64,000 nt of DNA, taken from Epithemia pelagica (taxonomy: Eukaryota; Bacillariophyta; Bacillariophyceae; Surirellales; Surirellaceae). Both the position numbers and the translations under genes were made by a program. The notes beneath the pieces were generated by a model. The model was not told where the DNA came from, ran no database searches, and saw only the letters and a list, made by a program, of their open reading frames with translations. The stretch is taken from NCBI GenBank assembly GCA_946965045.2, contig OX337233.1, positions 1,550,001-1,614,000 of the forward strand, read 5' to 3'. How positions within the stretch are numbered: position 1 is the first letter of the stretch; each line of letters begins with the position of its first letter. Below are positions 1 through 11,014 of the stretch, piece by piece.

Positions 1-946
1 TACGACCGGGAAGTAGTTTCGTGCGAGTCGCGCGGTTTCCCTCTCGTGTGTGACACTTGTGTGACACTTTGTGACATGGCTTCGAGGAATTTCTCACTAC
101 CTACACAGCTTGATAGGGAGTAAGTTTACTACTTCCCTGTGTCTGGCCGTCCTCTCGCGTCGGGCGCGCCCGGCTTGTCGGGAGAATGACTCGACGGGCA
201 ATTGTCTTGTCGGGCGTGCGCCCTCCTCGACCATTGCCCTCCTCGTCATTCTACCCTCCGCGCCGGGCAGTCCCTCCTTGAAAGGACTCGACACCGGGAA
301 GTATTAATACTACCTCTACAATTCTCGAAAATATAGGGGGATCTTACAGAAGAGGAGGGGAAAAAAGGAGGAGAAAAAAAGAAGAAGAAAAGGAAAAAAG
401 AAAAAGAAGGAAGAAATTATGGTAAGATTCCCTTCGTCGAGAACGTGCGATTGCCGCTATCAGAATGTGATCTAATTGGCTGTTGTCTTTGTCACTGTTT
501 CTTCCCCTGTGTGCAATGTGTGGTGAGTACGTGGTGGACCACGAAGTAGAGAGGAGGGGATTTGGCAGGTCCCCACGGTCAACGTACGAGTGTTTCTACG
601 GTAAGTGCTGAGAGCAGCTGTCTTTTGCCTATGTAAAACAACGTCAGCCTCACATATGCCTTGTGACATTTGTTCGTATTGCCGGTGTGTGTCTTTTAGC
701 CATACTTAAAACGCCGTATACTGCGCGAAGATTTGCAAATGGCTAGCTACTCCACGGCACGCAAATTTGCAGATCTTCTCATTATTTTATCAACGATGGC
801 TTTCTCACTACTGTTGTTGTGTTCTTGCCAATACTGTTTTCTTTCGTTCTTCTGTTTCTGGTAACAGCACCATGGTAAGTGCTCAAGCACTGCTGGTGCC
901 CGAATCATGTTGCTTTTTTCATTTCACTAACTATTTTTATTTTTTC
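1..946. other. Non-coding left flank of the first transposase gene
   Basis: No convincing protein gene is seen. The stretch holds a purine-only tract (about 345-417), repeated CCGGGAAGTA words (near 7 and 293), and a near-perfect inverted repeat with arms 727-742 and 763-778 (GAAGAT-TGCAAAT type). On the plus strand there are several strong splice donors (GGTAAG near 421, 599 and 874) and one very good 81-nt intron candidate at 875-955 with a CACTAAC branch-like motif and a pyrimidine tract. It may be the subterminal region of the transposon that carries the 947-4195 gene, but no target duplication was found. Confidence 0.4.
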
Positions 947-3900
947 TCAATACAGACGATTGCTCGCATGGTTTCGGCATGATTTGTCATGCGGTGGGAT
1001 GCCCCTTCGATTGGGGCGATTCCAGTACTGAATGTTGCGGATGCAACAGTTGTTGGTTGGAAGTTGCGGGGGGAATTGTGGTGGTGGTTGATTTGGCAGC
1101 AGTATTTGTTGATGGGCCGGATTGGGCACGGCCGTTGTTTGCTGGCAGAGGATCGTGGACAAGAAAGCTGCCTGCTGCAGCAATTGCTGCTGGTAGTGAT
1201 AGACCTTGGTCTGGTTGTGTTGCATGGATGGCACCGCTTGGTGCTGGATCATTTGTTGTTGTGTTGGAGGCATGGTAATGTTTGTTGTTGTTGTTGTTGC
1301 ATTTGGATTCTTTGCAGGCTGGAAATGGGCGGCCACTGGAGATGATTCAGCTTGCATACTGTTTGTCTCACCCTCCTCATCTGCCATATTGATATCTTCG
1401 CTGTCACTCTCCTTTTCTTTTTCTTTTTCTTTTTCTTTTTCTTCATTCATGTCTTGCTCTTCATCTGATTCATCTTCCTCGTCATGCTGTCCGTTGTTGT
1501 TGTCATCGTTGTTGTCTTCATGATCGTGTCCCATCTCTTCGATTGCAAGTTGTGTTTTAGTGTGGAGATAACTGGAACAGCCATTGCAGGGACAGTGGTC
1601 ATTGTGGAAGAATTGGAGCGGCCATTGTTGCTGGATCTCTGTTTGGATTGAGAGATATTCCGAGAAGAAGCGTTCACCGTTGTCGTCCGGTAAGTCCTCC
1701 ACGTAGTCGAACGGTTTCTTTGCCCCGCAGCGAACGGCAAGCTTGTTGATGAATGCCAACTCGCAGTGATTCCAGTGACTCACAACTCCTTCCCATGCTG
1801 CAGGCATTTTCTTGTTGCGTTGTTGCGAATTGAGATTGGCTAAACGGACGTTTTGTCGTATTTTCTTGTTGTATCGTGCTGTTCCACAGAGATTCAGCAC
1901 ATCGCTGAGTGCCTCGTTCATACCTCCATTCCCACAATGGGCAAGGTCGTCGTGCCATGATTCAAGCTTACTTTCACCACGGTAAGACACAAACTCACTC
2001 AACCCGTGCTTTGAATTGGGATGGGCCTTGATCTCACGATACATTTTCTTCGTTGGCAGTGGATCCGACAAGAACTCCGCTTTGTTTTTGCAGTTTTCGA
2101 TTGCCTGGTGCGTTTCAGCAGTGAACAGAGATTGCTGTGTACGCGGATCAAGCCTCCCTCGTGCTGGACTCGAACCCTCGGAAGCTCTCACCTTGTACTT
2201 GTTTTTCCATTCTTCTAGTTTTGTTGTGATGGCCTGTTTCCCCCGAATCTTCTTCCGTAAGTACTTTCCATACCTTTGTCGAAAGGTTTTTGTTTGGCGC
2301 ATCTCTGCAATGCCTTTGTCACTGTACTTCTCACCTGTTGCCGACATTTCTCCATTCTTTAGGGCTGTCACGAGTCTGCCAAAGTCGCCGTCGTCATACT
2401 CGTATAGACAGTCGAGGAGGTCACGCATTGCATCACCATAGTCTATGTGACTCGGACGCATGGTCTTAGTGATTCGGCGAATGAAATGGAACAGGCCCAG
2501 TCTACCTTGGACATTATTCCCTTCTTTGCCTTTACCCAACAATTCCTCCCAATAGCCTTTTTTGTGCGGGAAGGTGTCCGAATACATGATAGATGGTCGG
2601 AATCCTGGTCGCTTGGCCAGTTGGGTTGCGGCATGTGAGAAATGCTTGGTTTCTGTAGTTTTGACAAGAATAGCCAAGAGCACTTCCCCATGTTCATTAC
2701 AACAATCAAACAGGGCCTCGGCTTGTATCCTTTTGGGATAATTTTTTACAACTTGGAAAGTATGATCTTGAGCAAAGCTTGTCGAGCATTTGACTGCTTG
2801 TATTTCGCGCGTGTGCCTGTCTTTGTCGCTCAATCTCCACGGATTCCAGGTGCTCTGGCTGGCCTCTAGATAGGCTTTTCGGATGGTTTCACCCAATGGA
2901 GGGAACCTGGTCAACCATTCTCCATCTTTCTCTGGATAGTCGTGGGCCCTCTGATGTGTAGAGTCACAAAAGGACATATAGTTAGTCACCCTGTCTCTAT
3001 AATCACGATTGATTGCAGCATATATGAGGTCACTGACGAGATCCCCATTCCCATGGGTGATCATCAACTCCTCAATCATGGTTGTAGAGATGACATCCAA
3101 GTGCTGTGCACCTCGAGCCCACTTTGCCTTGACTGGGTACCATTTCTGAAAATGTGAGGGCGTCATGTTCAGAAGTGCGCCGTCGTTGCCGGCATGCGTC
3201 ACCTTGCACTCCGGGCAGTAGTAGTTGGTGACCAGGGCGTAGTGTGGAGCACCACCAAGATTAAAAATCGGGAACAAACTCTTGCTCCTGGACAGGTTCG
3301 TGCGGTCTCTTTTTAGTGTACAAGTCTTACACTTTGGGCACTTGAGCCCAATATTTTTGAATTCTTCCGGTAGAAATAGCCCCCAATCCACAATGTATAA
3401 TTTGCACCCTACTATTGAGTCCCACAGGGCATTGTTGTTGTCACGCACGTCGGGCACACAGAACTCCATGTTGCGCATGTATGCCTTAAGTGACGACAGG
3501 TCACGCTTCTTCTCTAAACAAGTCTCAGCGATCGTCTTGGCCAGCGCAAAAATCATCTTTGGACATGTAATCGAACTGTCTGGCGTGATTTCTTTATATT
3601 TGTTGAGTACCGATGTCATAAAAACATACTCCGCTGACCCAACCGAAGACAAAACTTTGTTATTGATGAGAGCATCCGTGCGCGCAACACAGTTCTTCCT
3701 TCCTCCCCGTTTACTTGAAATCTCAATATCCGCCGCCGTTATGGTTGTGGCTTCGTTTGAAGCCTCACATACTGTTTTGTTGTTGAGTTGGAAGAAGAGG
3801 TTGAATTCCTCTTGGCTCATGATGATGGGCTTGAAGGTCACCTCCCTTGTTGCCTCCTTCTTCAGCCTTTCTTCCTCTCTCAATGCTTCCACCAGATGAT

Positions 3901-4195
3901 CAGGGATGCCCTTGGTCTTTGTGTTCTTGGTGCAAAACTTGTGGTGAGATCGTTTGGGGGGCTTGATGCCCAGACGCTTGGCAGAACAGATTCTGCAGTC
4001 CCTGTCTTCCTCAAATGCCTTCTTCTTCTCCAGGGTGAGTTGGTTCCGTCTTCTTGCTTCCTTCTTCTTCTTTGTTGACTTTGTTTGGTGTTGTGCTAAC
4101 GATTTCGCCCGTTTTGTTTGGTTGTTTCGTCGTTCAATACGAGCATAAGGTGCATATAGTGCGCGCAGGACGACCCCCAATTTCCCCAGTACCAC
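947..4195 (-). CDS. DDE-like transposase, zinc-binding N-terminus (unnamed algal family)
   Basis: Open frame of about 1082 codons. The first ~50 residues are Lys/Arg-rich. They are followed by a zinc-type motif (CRIC, then HHKFC near residues 68-88) and a cysteine pair plus a second pair (CPKCKTC and YYCPEC, about 285-335) that resembles DUF6729-type zinc regions of transposon proteins. A DDE-like core can be proposed: Asp in AQDHTF (about 477), Asp in YSDTFP (about 540) and Glu in ESWHDDLAH (about 745), followed by the LNLCGTARYN block. The C-terminal ~170 residues are low complexity: acidic, a KE repeat, then Gln/Asn/Pro-rich. I remember this block order from dinoflagellate and diatom genomes but know no accepted name. 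The open frame starts at a GTG. The first in-frame ATG lies only at about residue 125, so the true start may be in an upstream exon. No inactivating stop is seen. Cut-and-paste transposition is inference from the motifs. Confidence 0.7.
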   Translation of the reverse strand: MVLGKLGVVLRALYAPYARIERRNNQTKRAKSLAQHQTKSTKKKKEARRRNQLTLEKKKAFEEDRDCRICSAKRLGIKPPKRSHHKFCTKNTKTKGIPDHLVEALREEERLKKEATREVTFKPIIMSQEEFNLFFQLNNKTVCEASNEATTITAADIEISSKRGGRKNCVARTDALINNKVLSSVGSAEYVFMTSVLNKYKEITPDSSITCPKMIFALAKTIAETCLEKKRDLSSLKAYMRNMEFCVPDVRDNNNALWDSIVGCKLYIVDWGLFLPEEFKNIGLKCPKCKTCTLKRDRTNLSRSKSLFPIFNLGGAPHYALVTNYYCPECKVTHAGNDGALLNMTPSHFQKWYPVKAKWARGAQHLDVISTTMIEELMITHGNGDLVSDLIYAAINRDYRDRVTNYMSFCDSTHQRAHDYPEKDGEWLTRFPPLGETIRKAYLEASQSTWNPWRLSDKDRHTREIQAVKCSTSFAQDHTFQVVKNYPKRIQAEALFDCCNEHGEVLLAILVKTTETKHFSHAATQLAKRPGFRPSIMYSDTFPHKKGYWEELLGKGKEGNNVQGRLGLFHFIRRITKTMRPSHIDYGDAMRDLLDCLYEYDDGDFGRLVTALKNGEMSATGEKYSDKGIAEMRQTKTFRQRYGKYLRKKIRGKQAITTKLEEWKNKYKVRASEGSSPARGRLDPRTQQSLFTAETHQAIENCKNKAEFLSDPLPTKKMYREIKAHPNSKHGLSEFVSYRGESKLESWHDDLAHCGNGGMNEALSDVLNLCGTARYNKKIRQNVRLANLNSQQRNKKMPAAWEGVVSHWNHCELAFINKLAVRCGAKKPFDYVEDLPDDNGERFFSEYLSIQTEIQQQWPLQFFHNDHCPCNGCSSYLHTKTQLAIEEMGHDHEDNNDDNNNGQHDEEDESDEEQDMNEEKEKEKEKEKESDSEDINMADEEGETNSMQAESSPVAAHFQPAKNPNATTTTTNITMPPTQQQMIQHQAVPSMQHNQTKVYHYQQQLLQQAAFLSTILCQQTTAVPNPAHQQILLPNQPPPQFPPQLPTNNCCIRNIQYWNRPNRRGIPPHDKSCRNHASNRLY

Positions 4196-4706
4196 ATCGG
4201 AAGCCCAAAATATACTCTGAAATAATGAATGCTTTGAATCTTGTTAAGTATAAGACCCAAAATTTGCTTCCAACAGACCATCCGATTTGCTTCGGGTCCC
4301 ATTAACCGAATTTCCAATGAATTTGTCACGGACCACTTCCATCTATCCGTTGAGTAACCGATCCAGCACACTGTTTTGTCCGATGACAGTAAGACTGAAA
4401 ATTGACCTTTCTACCACCGGTCGAAGTTACACCATTGTTATATCATTGGATTTGCGGCTCACAATTTTTCACACAAAACTACCCAGCGATCCATACACAC
4501 CCCCGAATATAAAAAATATACAGAAATTAAAAGTATACAAAACCTCAGTCGCCTATTGATCGTGTTTTATTCGACGATGTAGGTGCCGACCTCAACTGCC
4601 TCCAACCCCTTCTTGACCATGTCATCTACGAACAATATGATAATATGAGTCGATGATTGTCTCTTAGAGCCATCGAATATACCTGTCGTTCTTCCAACTC
4701 ATCGCC
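4196..4706. other. Gap between two divergently transcribed transposase genes
   Basis: No gene is seen. The minus strand carries a possible acceptor (TATTTCAG near 4230) that could lead into the 947-4195 gene. The rest is AT-rich with no repeat I can match to the other side of either transposase gene. If the two genes belong to different transposons, their common boundary should lie here. I could not find inverted repeats or a target duplication. Confidence 0.35.
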
Positions 4707-7700
4707 ATGGGTCGTAGACGGTCCAACAAACGCCAACCACCGAACAACAGCTCTCCCTCACGACAAACTCCGACTCGAAAGTCACGTCGTGTTGCCGATG
4801 CCGAGAAACGAAAAGAAACCAACGCCATTCTTGAGATTGCCAGAAAAGATGTACAACTGATACCTTCCCCAAACCAACAAACCCGTCAGAAAAGAGAGGA
4901 TTCCGAAGTAGATTGTGAGTACAATTCTGTAGTACGCAAACGAATTGCCAAAATTCTTTTGGATTGTGCCGACATGGACAAGGTTCCCTGCTCTGTTTAT
5001 GGGAGACAACGTTACAAGAAGTACCCATCATTCTTCTTCTGCAGTCGATGCGAAAAAGCTGACCGAGAAGAACAAAACCGTCCGAAGTGCTATATCAATC
5101 GAAAGACGAAAAACGGACGATATGCCTGTCAAGCTGAGCACAAGAACTGGTTCAAACCGACCCAACTTGACCCCAAGTCCAAACACAAACCGGAAGCTCC
5201 TCCCTCGGAACTGTTCTGTGTTCCCATTGAAGAAAGAACTACATCCAGCCCTCCCTCCAAGACCATCACTCCCTCTTCCTCACCCAAGTCACCGGCGCCT
5301 CTTGATGATTTCTTGTTGCCGAAAGATTGTCCTCAGTCGACCGAATCTCCCGACTTCGACACCCTCCTCATGCGCCAAACCATTGAAGCAATCGAAGACG
5401 ACCAGGACCGAGACGAATCAAGTTGTAACGTTCACTCGGAAAATCCAGAAGATGTGTCTCCTGACAACATCCCGGACGACGAAAGCCTTGATGACTTGCC
5501 CCCTTGGGCAGACCAAGACACTGACGAACTCGACGAGTTACCACCTTTTAACTCGATGGAAATACAATCCGATTGCTCCGAACCCATGGTCTCCTCCGAA
5601 CCAATGGCCTCCGAAGATCTCTCCATAGCAAAAGATTCAGCGTCCCCGCTCATTCGAGAAGAACGAGAAGGAAACCAAGACGACCGTCAAAAGACTCCAC
5701 AAGTCAACACTGTTCATGAAGAAGACTGCTCCAACCCAAACCCCCTATCTCCATCAAGGGAGAAGTCCTTGTTGGATAGAATCGATAAACTGGTAGACTT
5801 GTTAGAAAGCTCAAACAACGAGCTGGAAGAATGCAAGCGCAAGTTAAAAAATAAGACTGAGGAACTCGGTTACTGGAAGCGCAAGGATTTTCAGACCAAA
5901 CTGCCACGGTCATGTTACTACCCGAAGGACCGTAAGAAGCTTATAGAACACATCCAATACTTGCTTGAAAGTCGTACCCAAAACATGGATTCCTCAAGCC
6001 GGGCTGCTAGTGAATGCTTCCGCGATGTGGCAGAACTCTGTCTTGACAAGACTGTCCACGGCGGACTGCTGTTTGAGTCGGCCTACAGTGTTTTCCGGCA
6101 ATATGTACAAAACCATATCTTCACGCCCTACAACATCCTGAAGAAAATGGACCTTTTGGGAGGCCGGTTAAACTTCAGCGGCATCGAAGTACTTCGGTCC
6201 GTAGAGACAAATGACGTCCCGAGAGTGAGAACACTCCTACCAAGCACCTCAGCCCTTCAAGAGTGTGCCAAAGCAGTAGAAAAGTTTGGGTCGGTCCTTT
6301 TTCCCTACAAACTTATGAGAAACAAGGTTGATGGTTCGGAAGGGTTCACATTCCGAGCGTCCGACGTGATGTCTGGGATATTGGTTGCGAGTGGTTGCCT
6401 CTATGGTGATGCTTTGTGGCGTCCCATTCGACTGGCACAAAGTCTGGATGGGGCATTGTTCACCAAGAATCTAAGCCACACGCTAGGTGGCTTGAAGTTC
6501 AATGACCAATCAAACAGTCTCGCCCAATCAAGAAACAGCGTCTGGCCAGTGGTTTGTGTATGTAGGCCAGAGAGTAAGGGTTTGGTTCGGTCAATCTTCC
6601 GAAACATGATTCAGGAGATAAGGGAAGGGGCGAGGACTGTAGTTCCCACCAAATTCCGTGTCTGTCCGCTCCGCATCTGCACGAACTGCGATATGTCGTG
6701 CGAGTGGAAGCTATTGGGTAGGGGTGGAGCGGCCCAACAAGCAACGTTTCCGTGCTCCAAATGCACTGCTCGCAGTGGAGAATTACATTTGCCCAATTCG
6801 AAAGAAGTAAAACAATCGTGTACACTATGTAAACAGTTGGGGAGTCTTGAAGATCCAGAAATTAAATGCTACCACCATACAATGTGCACCAAGGAGCTTC
6901 TTTCGACCCTAGAAGAAGACGTCAAGCAATTCAAGAAGGAGATGCCAAATATCCATAAGAATCTCCAAAAGGTTTGGGCCGATTCGAAGATCACTATGAA
7001 GGTCGATCCCAGATCAGTACCCGCTGGAAACCAACAATCAGATATTTCCTGTATCCACTTCGATCTATCAAAGGCCACTCCTCCTCAACGCCAAGAGTAC
7101 GCCAAGAACTTAACCAACGACTTGTTTGCTCGCAAGCTGGAGCTGCGAGGAACAATAGAAGAAAGGCAACAACGGCTAAAAACCTCACAGATAAGAGAAT
7201 GGGAGTACTACCAAGCAACTAGAGTCATTGGTGACTTCAACGAGTCCAAGCACTCAACGGCATTGGTCTACTTACTTGACACGGTTCCATGCATTCTCCA
7301 CATGGAGAATCGCATGGGAATCAAAATATTGACCATGTGCCTAAAAAAGGGCCTCGACGATGCAATAATGGGAGACCTGCCATGGTTGCAAAAGAAGCTA
7401 CCTGCCGACAAACGAGGAAATGTTGGTGACCGGATACAGGGATTCCTACAAGTAGTGAATGAGACCATGTCCTTGCACATTCTCGGTACTGTTGACTTCC
7501 CAACACATTGGAAAGTGCCATTCGACGAAACCAAGAAGGTTATCAGTCCGATTACTATGGACAATGTGAGAATCAGGAGGGTACTACCATTGATGGACAA
7601 GCTCATATCAGTCTGTATAGCAAGCAAGTCGAAGCAACAACAGTGGTCGACATGTTTGGAAAACTACCGAGCATCCATGGAGATACTCAATCGAAAGAAT

Positions 7701-8418
7701 GATCTAAGTAACGCAGAGATTGATGAATACCAGCGATTCGCCGACCGCTTCTTCGCTGCCTGGGTGGTCCTAAATGGAGAGCACGGTGTAACTAACTACG
7801 CCCATCTGATAGGGTCAGGACACATCCATGAATACTTGGAACATTGGAAGAATTTATCTTCTCACGCACAACAGGGATGGGAAGGTAAGTGTCTTTGGAG
7901 AGACGGGGAACAGCTACATGTACACTGAACGTCCGAGAACAGCTCTATCTGTTGTAGACCTTGCCCATCTCATCTTTGTCACAGCGTTCAACAGTTTATT
8001 CAAAACTTTCTACTTTCATCGCACCCAAAGAGGTGGCAGCATCAATAAAGGAACCGGCCGTCAAACAAGGTTAGAGCCAATGGCCAGGTGGTTGCAGAGA
8101 CGAATGCTGTTCCTATGCGGGTACACTTGGGAACAGATCGTGGCAAACAACAAGAAACATGGGAAACCAAACAGGACGGGACGCGTGGACTGGGTTACAA
8201 AGAATGGCGGAACTATGGAATTCTGTCAACGGAAAGTACCTCTAGAAGAACCTAACCAAGATGACATGGAAGACGTGGCAGAGTTGGATGAGTGGGAATT
8301 CTTCAATCCGGGAACTACACCTACCACTGCTGGCACAATTGTACATGGTTCTACAATCCTAGGAGACGAATATGGGGACAATGATGTATGGGATAATGAA
8401 GAAGATCCAGAGTTGTAA
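4707..8418 (+). CDS. Second DDE-like transposase, two exons, 1203 aa
   Basis: Exons are 4707-7884 and 7985-8418, with a 100-nt GTAAGT...CACAG intron. Unspliced, the frame stops after the intron start. Spliced, it reads GWEAFNSLFKTFYFHRT, a block I remember as conserved in an algal and oomycete transposase-like family, which supports the splice. Layout: basic disordered N-terminus; Cys/His cluster (about 108-150); acidic Ser-rich linker; coiled coil (about 350-395); then the core. Likely catalytic acids are Asp in LDGALF (about 581), Asp in NCDMS (about 662) and Glu in QGWE (about 1059). A Cys-rich insert sits between the second and third (CSKCTARS, then CTLC, then CYHHTMC). The motif PCILHMENRMGIKIL follows later. 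The layout is loosely RAG1/Transib-like in having a zinc region between the acids, but I see no sequence identity and make no homology claim. The start is a clean ATG. It converges on the 8508-10010 gene with 89 bases between stops. Confidence 0.72.
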
Positions 8419-8507
8419 GAAAAGGACTATTAGAGAAAGATCTGTTACGTTCATTGTATAGTGGTTCGGATTTGGAGACTCATGGTTAGGCTTTGATAAC
8501 CAGATAT

Positions 8508-10010
8508 TCAGGCAAAAGACTTGATGTCGGCAAGAAGTTGAATTGGGTCAGACCTAATGAACTCCATTTGGTTGTCTACGGAGTGATTGGTCTGAAATGC
8601 TGCTCCGGCAACACAGCGGCAATGAAAGTCAGGAAGTCCATCGCCTCGAGTAATGGAAACAATCTCCATGACAGTGTCGTCTTGGTGAAGAAACTGTGCA
8701 CCAATACGGATTTGCTTCGTCGCCTTTTTCTCTTCCTCGGTTTCCAGATTAGTGTCCGATTCAGTGTCACTTGATGATGAGGAAGATGATTCCCAGAGAA
8801 ATTCACCACGTAGAAGTCGGCTTAAATTCGGGCATGGTGGATTCTCTTCCAAGCCACCATCAGACTTCAAGGAGTATCGGTAACGTTGATATCCGACCGT
8901 GAGTCGGACATTGTACGGAGAGAACGTAAAATCGACTCTTGGTTCAACCGTACGCATCTTGAAGGGGCGTTCTTCGCTGTTTTGGGGAACAGAACTGGCA
9001 ACAACGGCAAGGTTGTGTCCATCGCGGAGTGGAATACCGTTTGGGCCATCTTTTAGAGTCGGCCGACGTTCAGAAAACCCATAAGTTGAATTGGGTCCTA
9101 ATATCATACGTAGAATTTCCAATTCTCTCTGAGATTGGAAACGAATAATCCCTGCGTTGAAGGAAATTTTCACCTTCGACCGACTGAGGGTGTGGTCGAG
9201 ATGAAAGAAGGAGTCAGAGAGTGAAATTTTGTGAGATGGCACAGTGGTTAGATAGTTCGCAACTTGAGAGATATACTTAATCGCTTCAGTTGGGATGTGT
9301 CCAATATTCAGACTAAGAACCTCTTTTTCAGACGCCTGTCCACTACGTTTGTTTAGGAGCTTGTTGAGAGCTTTTTTCAAGGCGTACAACCCATTCCAGA
9401 TGGCTTCGTGAATGCAGCGTTGGGGGGTGATCGACTTCGGACACTTGATGTAGTCCGGGTGGTCATTAGGGAATCCAAGGGCAGCTTCTTCCGGTAGGGG
9501 TAGCAACAGTCTCTTCTTGTTGCCCTTAGAATCCCATTCGTGGGCTTCCCAAAATCGAACAATGTATACATTGTGTAGTCCGCTTGCCCAAGCGTTCTTT
9601 GGAAGGGACATTTCTCTAAGGGTGAACACAAAAGCAGGAAAGAGACATGCCTTCAAGTCTTTTTCGTCCGAACAACTGAGGAAAACAAGTTCGTGCGATT
9701 CATACAACTCGATTTGTTGCGATCCGACACCTTGTAGAATGGGTGAGAAGGAGTGCTTCGGAGGCTTCGGTTTCTTTACTTTCGTCTTGTCCTTCTTGAA
9801 TAGGGGGTAAAACATTCTGAGTCGGATGCTGTCCTCCCACTCTCCCGGTTGGTCGAGTGACTTGTCATTTTGACGAACTTCGAGACGGGCAATGTGTTCG
9901 ATTGATTCATCCTTGTAGCGAACAAATGAACCCATGCGGACGGTGTCACGTAGATTGAAGTCGAAATGAGGAGACTGGTTGGGGGAAACAGTGTTCTCGT
10001 ACGTCGTCAT
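8508..10010 (-). CDS. Probable transposon accessory protein, 500 aa, function unknown
   Basis: Reading from the first ATG (10010) gives 500 residues. The open frame continues upstream to a TTG at 10130, which I do not take as the start. I do not recognise the protein. Visible features: RMGSFVRYKD near residue 30, which reads like a small beta-barrel or BAH-type start; a Lys-rich patch (KKDKTKVKKPKPPKHS); and near the C-terminus a Ser run followed by an acidic patch (SSSSSSSDTESDTN, then EEEKK), then RIGAQFLHQDDTVMEI and HCRCVAGA. It lies tail-to-tail with the transposase at 4707-8418 with only 89 bases between stops. In the 53-61 kb element two genes are likewise convergent. I therefore infer that this is the second gene of the same mobile element, perhaps DNA-binding. 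A captured host gene is the alternative. Confidence 0.5.
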   Translation of the reverse strand: MTTYENTVSPNQSPHFDFNLRDTVRMGSFVRYKDESIEHIARLEVRQNDKSLDQPGEWEDSIRLRMFYPLFKKDKTKVKKPKPPKHSFSPILQGVGSQQIELYESHELVFLSCSDEKDLKACLFPAFVFTLREMSLPKNAWASGLHNVYIVRFWEAHEWDSKGNKKRLLLPLPEEAALGFPNDHPDYIKCPKSITPQRCIHEAIWNGLYALKKALNKLLNKRSGQASEKEVLSLNIGHIPTEAIKYISQVANYLTTVPSHKISLSDSFFHLDHTLSRSKVKISFNAGIIRFQSQRELEILRMILGPNSTYGFSERRPTLKDGPNGIPLRDGHNLAVVASSVPQNSEERPFKMRTVEPRVDFTFSPYNVRLTVGYQRYRYSLKSDGGLEENPPCPNLSRLLRGEFLWESSSSSSSDTESDTNLETEEEKKATKQIRIGAQFLHQDDTVMEIVSITRGDGLPDFHCRCVAGAAFQTNHSVDNQMEFIRSDPIQLLADIKSFA

Positions 10011-11014
10011 GGTTGATGGAGTTCCAATGGAGGAGAATGCTTTGTTTGTTTGGTGCCTCTCTGTCCAGTGCCGATACAACAATGATGTGATCTTTTGTCG
10101 GAGGGAACCCAATGGAGAGAAGCGAAGCAATGCGATACCGGTTAAGAGAGATTTAGCGGTGGTGAGACATTTTATTTAACAATGCCTATGTCGTGGTCAA
10201 AATGACAATGAAAGATACATAGGCGCGCGGGGTGACATATTTTCACGCCTGTCGGGTATGTGCGGGCAATGGGCACGTGTTGACAGGAAAAACCAAACAC
10301 CTAAAGCTCGTATTGTGGCTTTGGCAACCCATGCCCTCCTGTTCACTGGGTTTCCTTTTGTATGGGTTGTGCAGCACCACCCTTGGTGCTGGAGGTGGTG
10401 GAGAGTCATCCTCTGTGCCAGTCATCGTCTCTCTGTCCATTGTCCTTCCAGAAACGTGGACACCATTGTCCATGTCCTGGGCCACGGCAACCGCGACCGG
10501 TCTCATTGGCATGGAATCGTGTTGGAGCGGAACTCCTTGTCGTTTTCATCTTTTTCGTGGGGAAGTCGACAAGATTCCGTGGCTTTTTGCGCGTGGCGCG
10601 CGATGTCTACAGGCAAGAGAAGACATGTCTTGTGTGAGTTTTCGTTAAGTATTTTGCTGTCTTGTCTATGTCTTGTGAAATTTCTAACCCAATCATGTAT
10701 CTGCCATGTATTTCTGAGGCCCCTTGCGCTCTACAAGCATTGACACTCCCTATCGAGAGTGAACTACAACCTCCGAAACACTCCCTAGCGCTGTAAATGT
10801 GAGTGATTACCGATTGCAGACAACGAATCCAGTCATAGTCAACCAAGACTCAACCTCCGCTTGGGGGATAGTAGCACCACGTTTGTGGGGTGGGGTGGGT
10901 CTTTATTTTTGCAGATCTTTTCCAGAGGCATTTCCCAATATTTGTATGACAAGTGACAAGGAAACACAAGTCAAGAAGAAACAATAGAGGACGATTCAAA
11001 GACCATTCCTCTTC
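10011..11014. other. Intergenic: possible transposon edge and promoter of glucosidase II
   Basis: No supported gene. Two short hairpins are visible: GCCTATGT/ACATAGGC around 10184-10222 and CAGCACCA/TGGTGCTG around 10369-10388. The first lies where the right end of the 4707-10010 element would be expected. The distal part (about 10750-11014) should contain the promoter and 5' leader of the gene starting at 11015. No clear TATA box. Confidence 0.35.

Noticed and set aside
2164-2178. GGGTTCGAGTCCAGC on the minus strand, resembling a tRNA T-loop
   Set aside because: It lies inside the transposase frame, and no matching A box or cloverleaf is found upstream.
4096-4371. 91-aa minus-strand frame starting MCWIGYS as a separate gene
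   Set aside because: It overlaps the transposase N-terminus in another frame and has no protein-like character.
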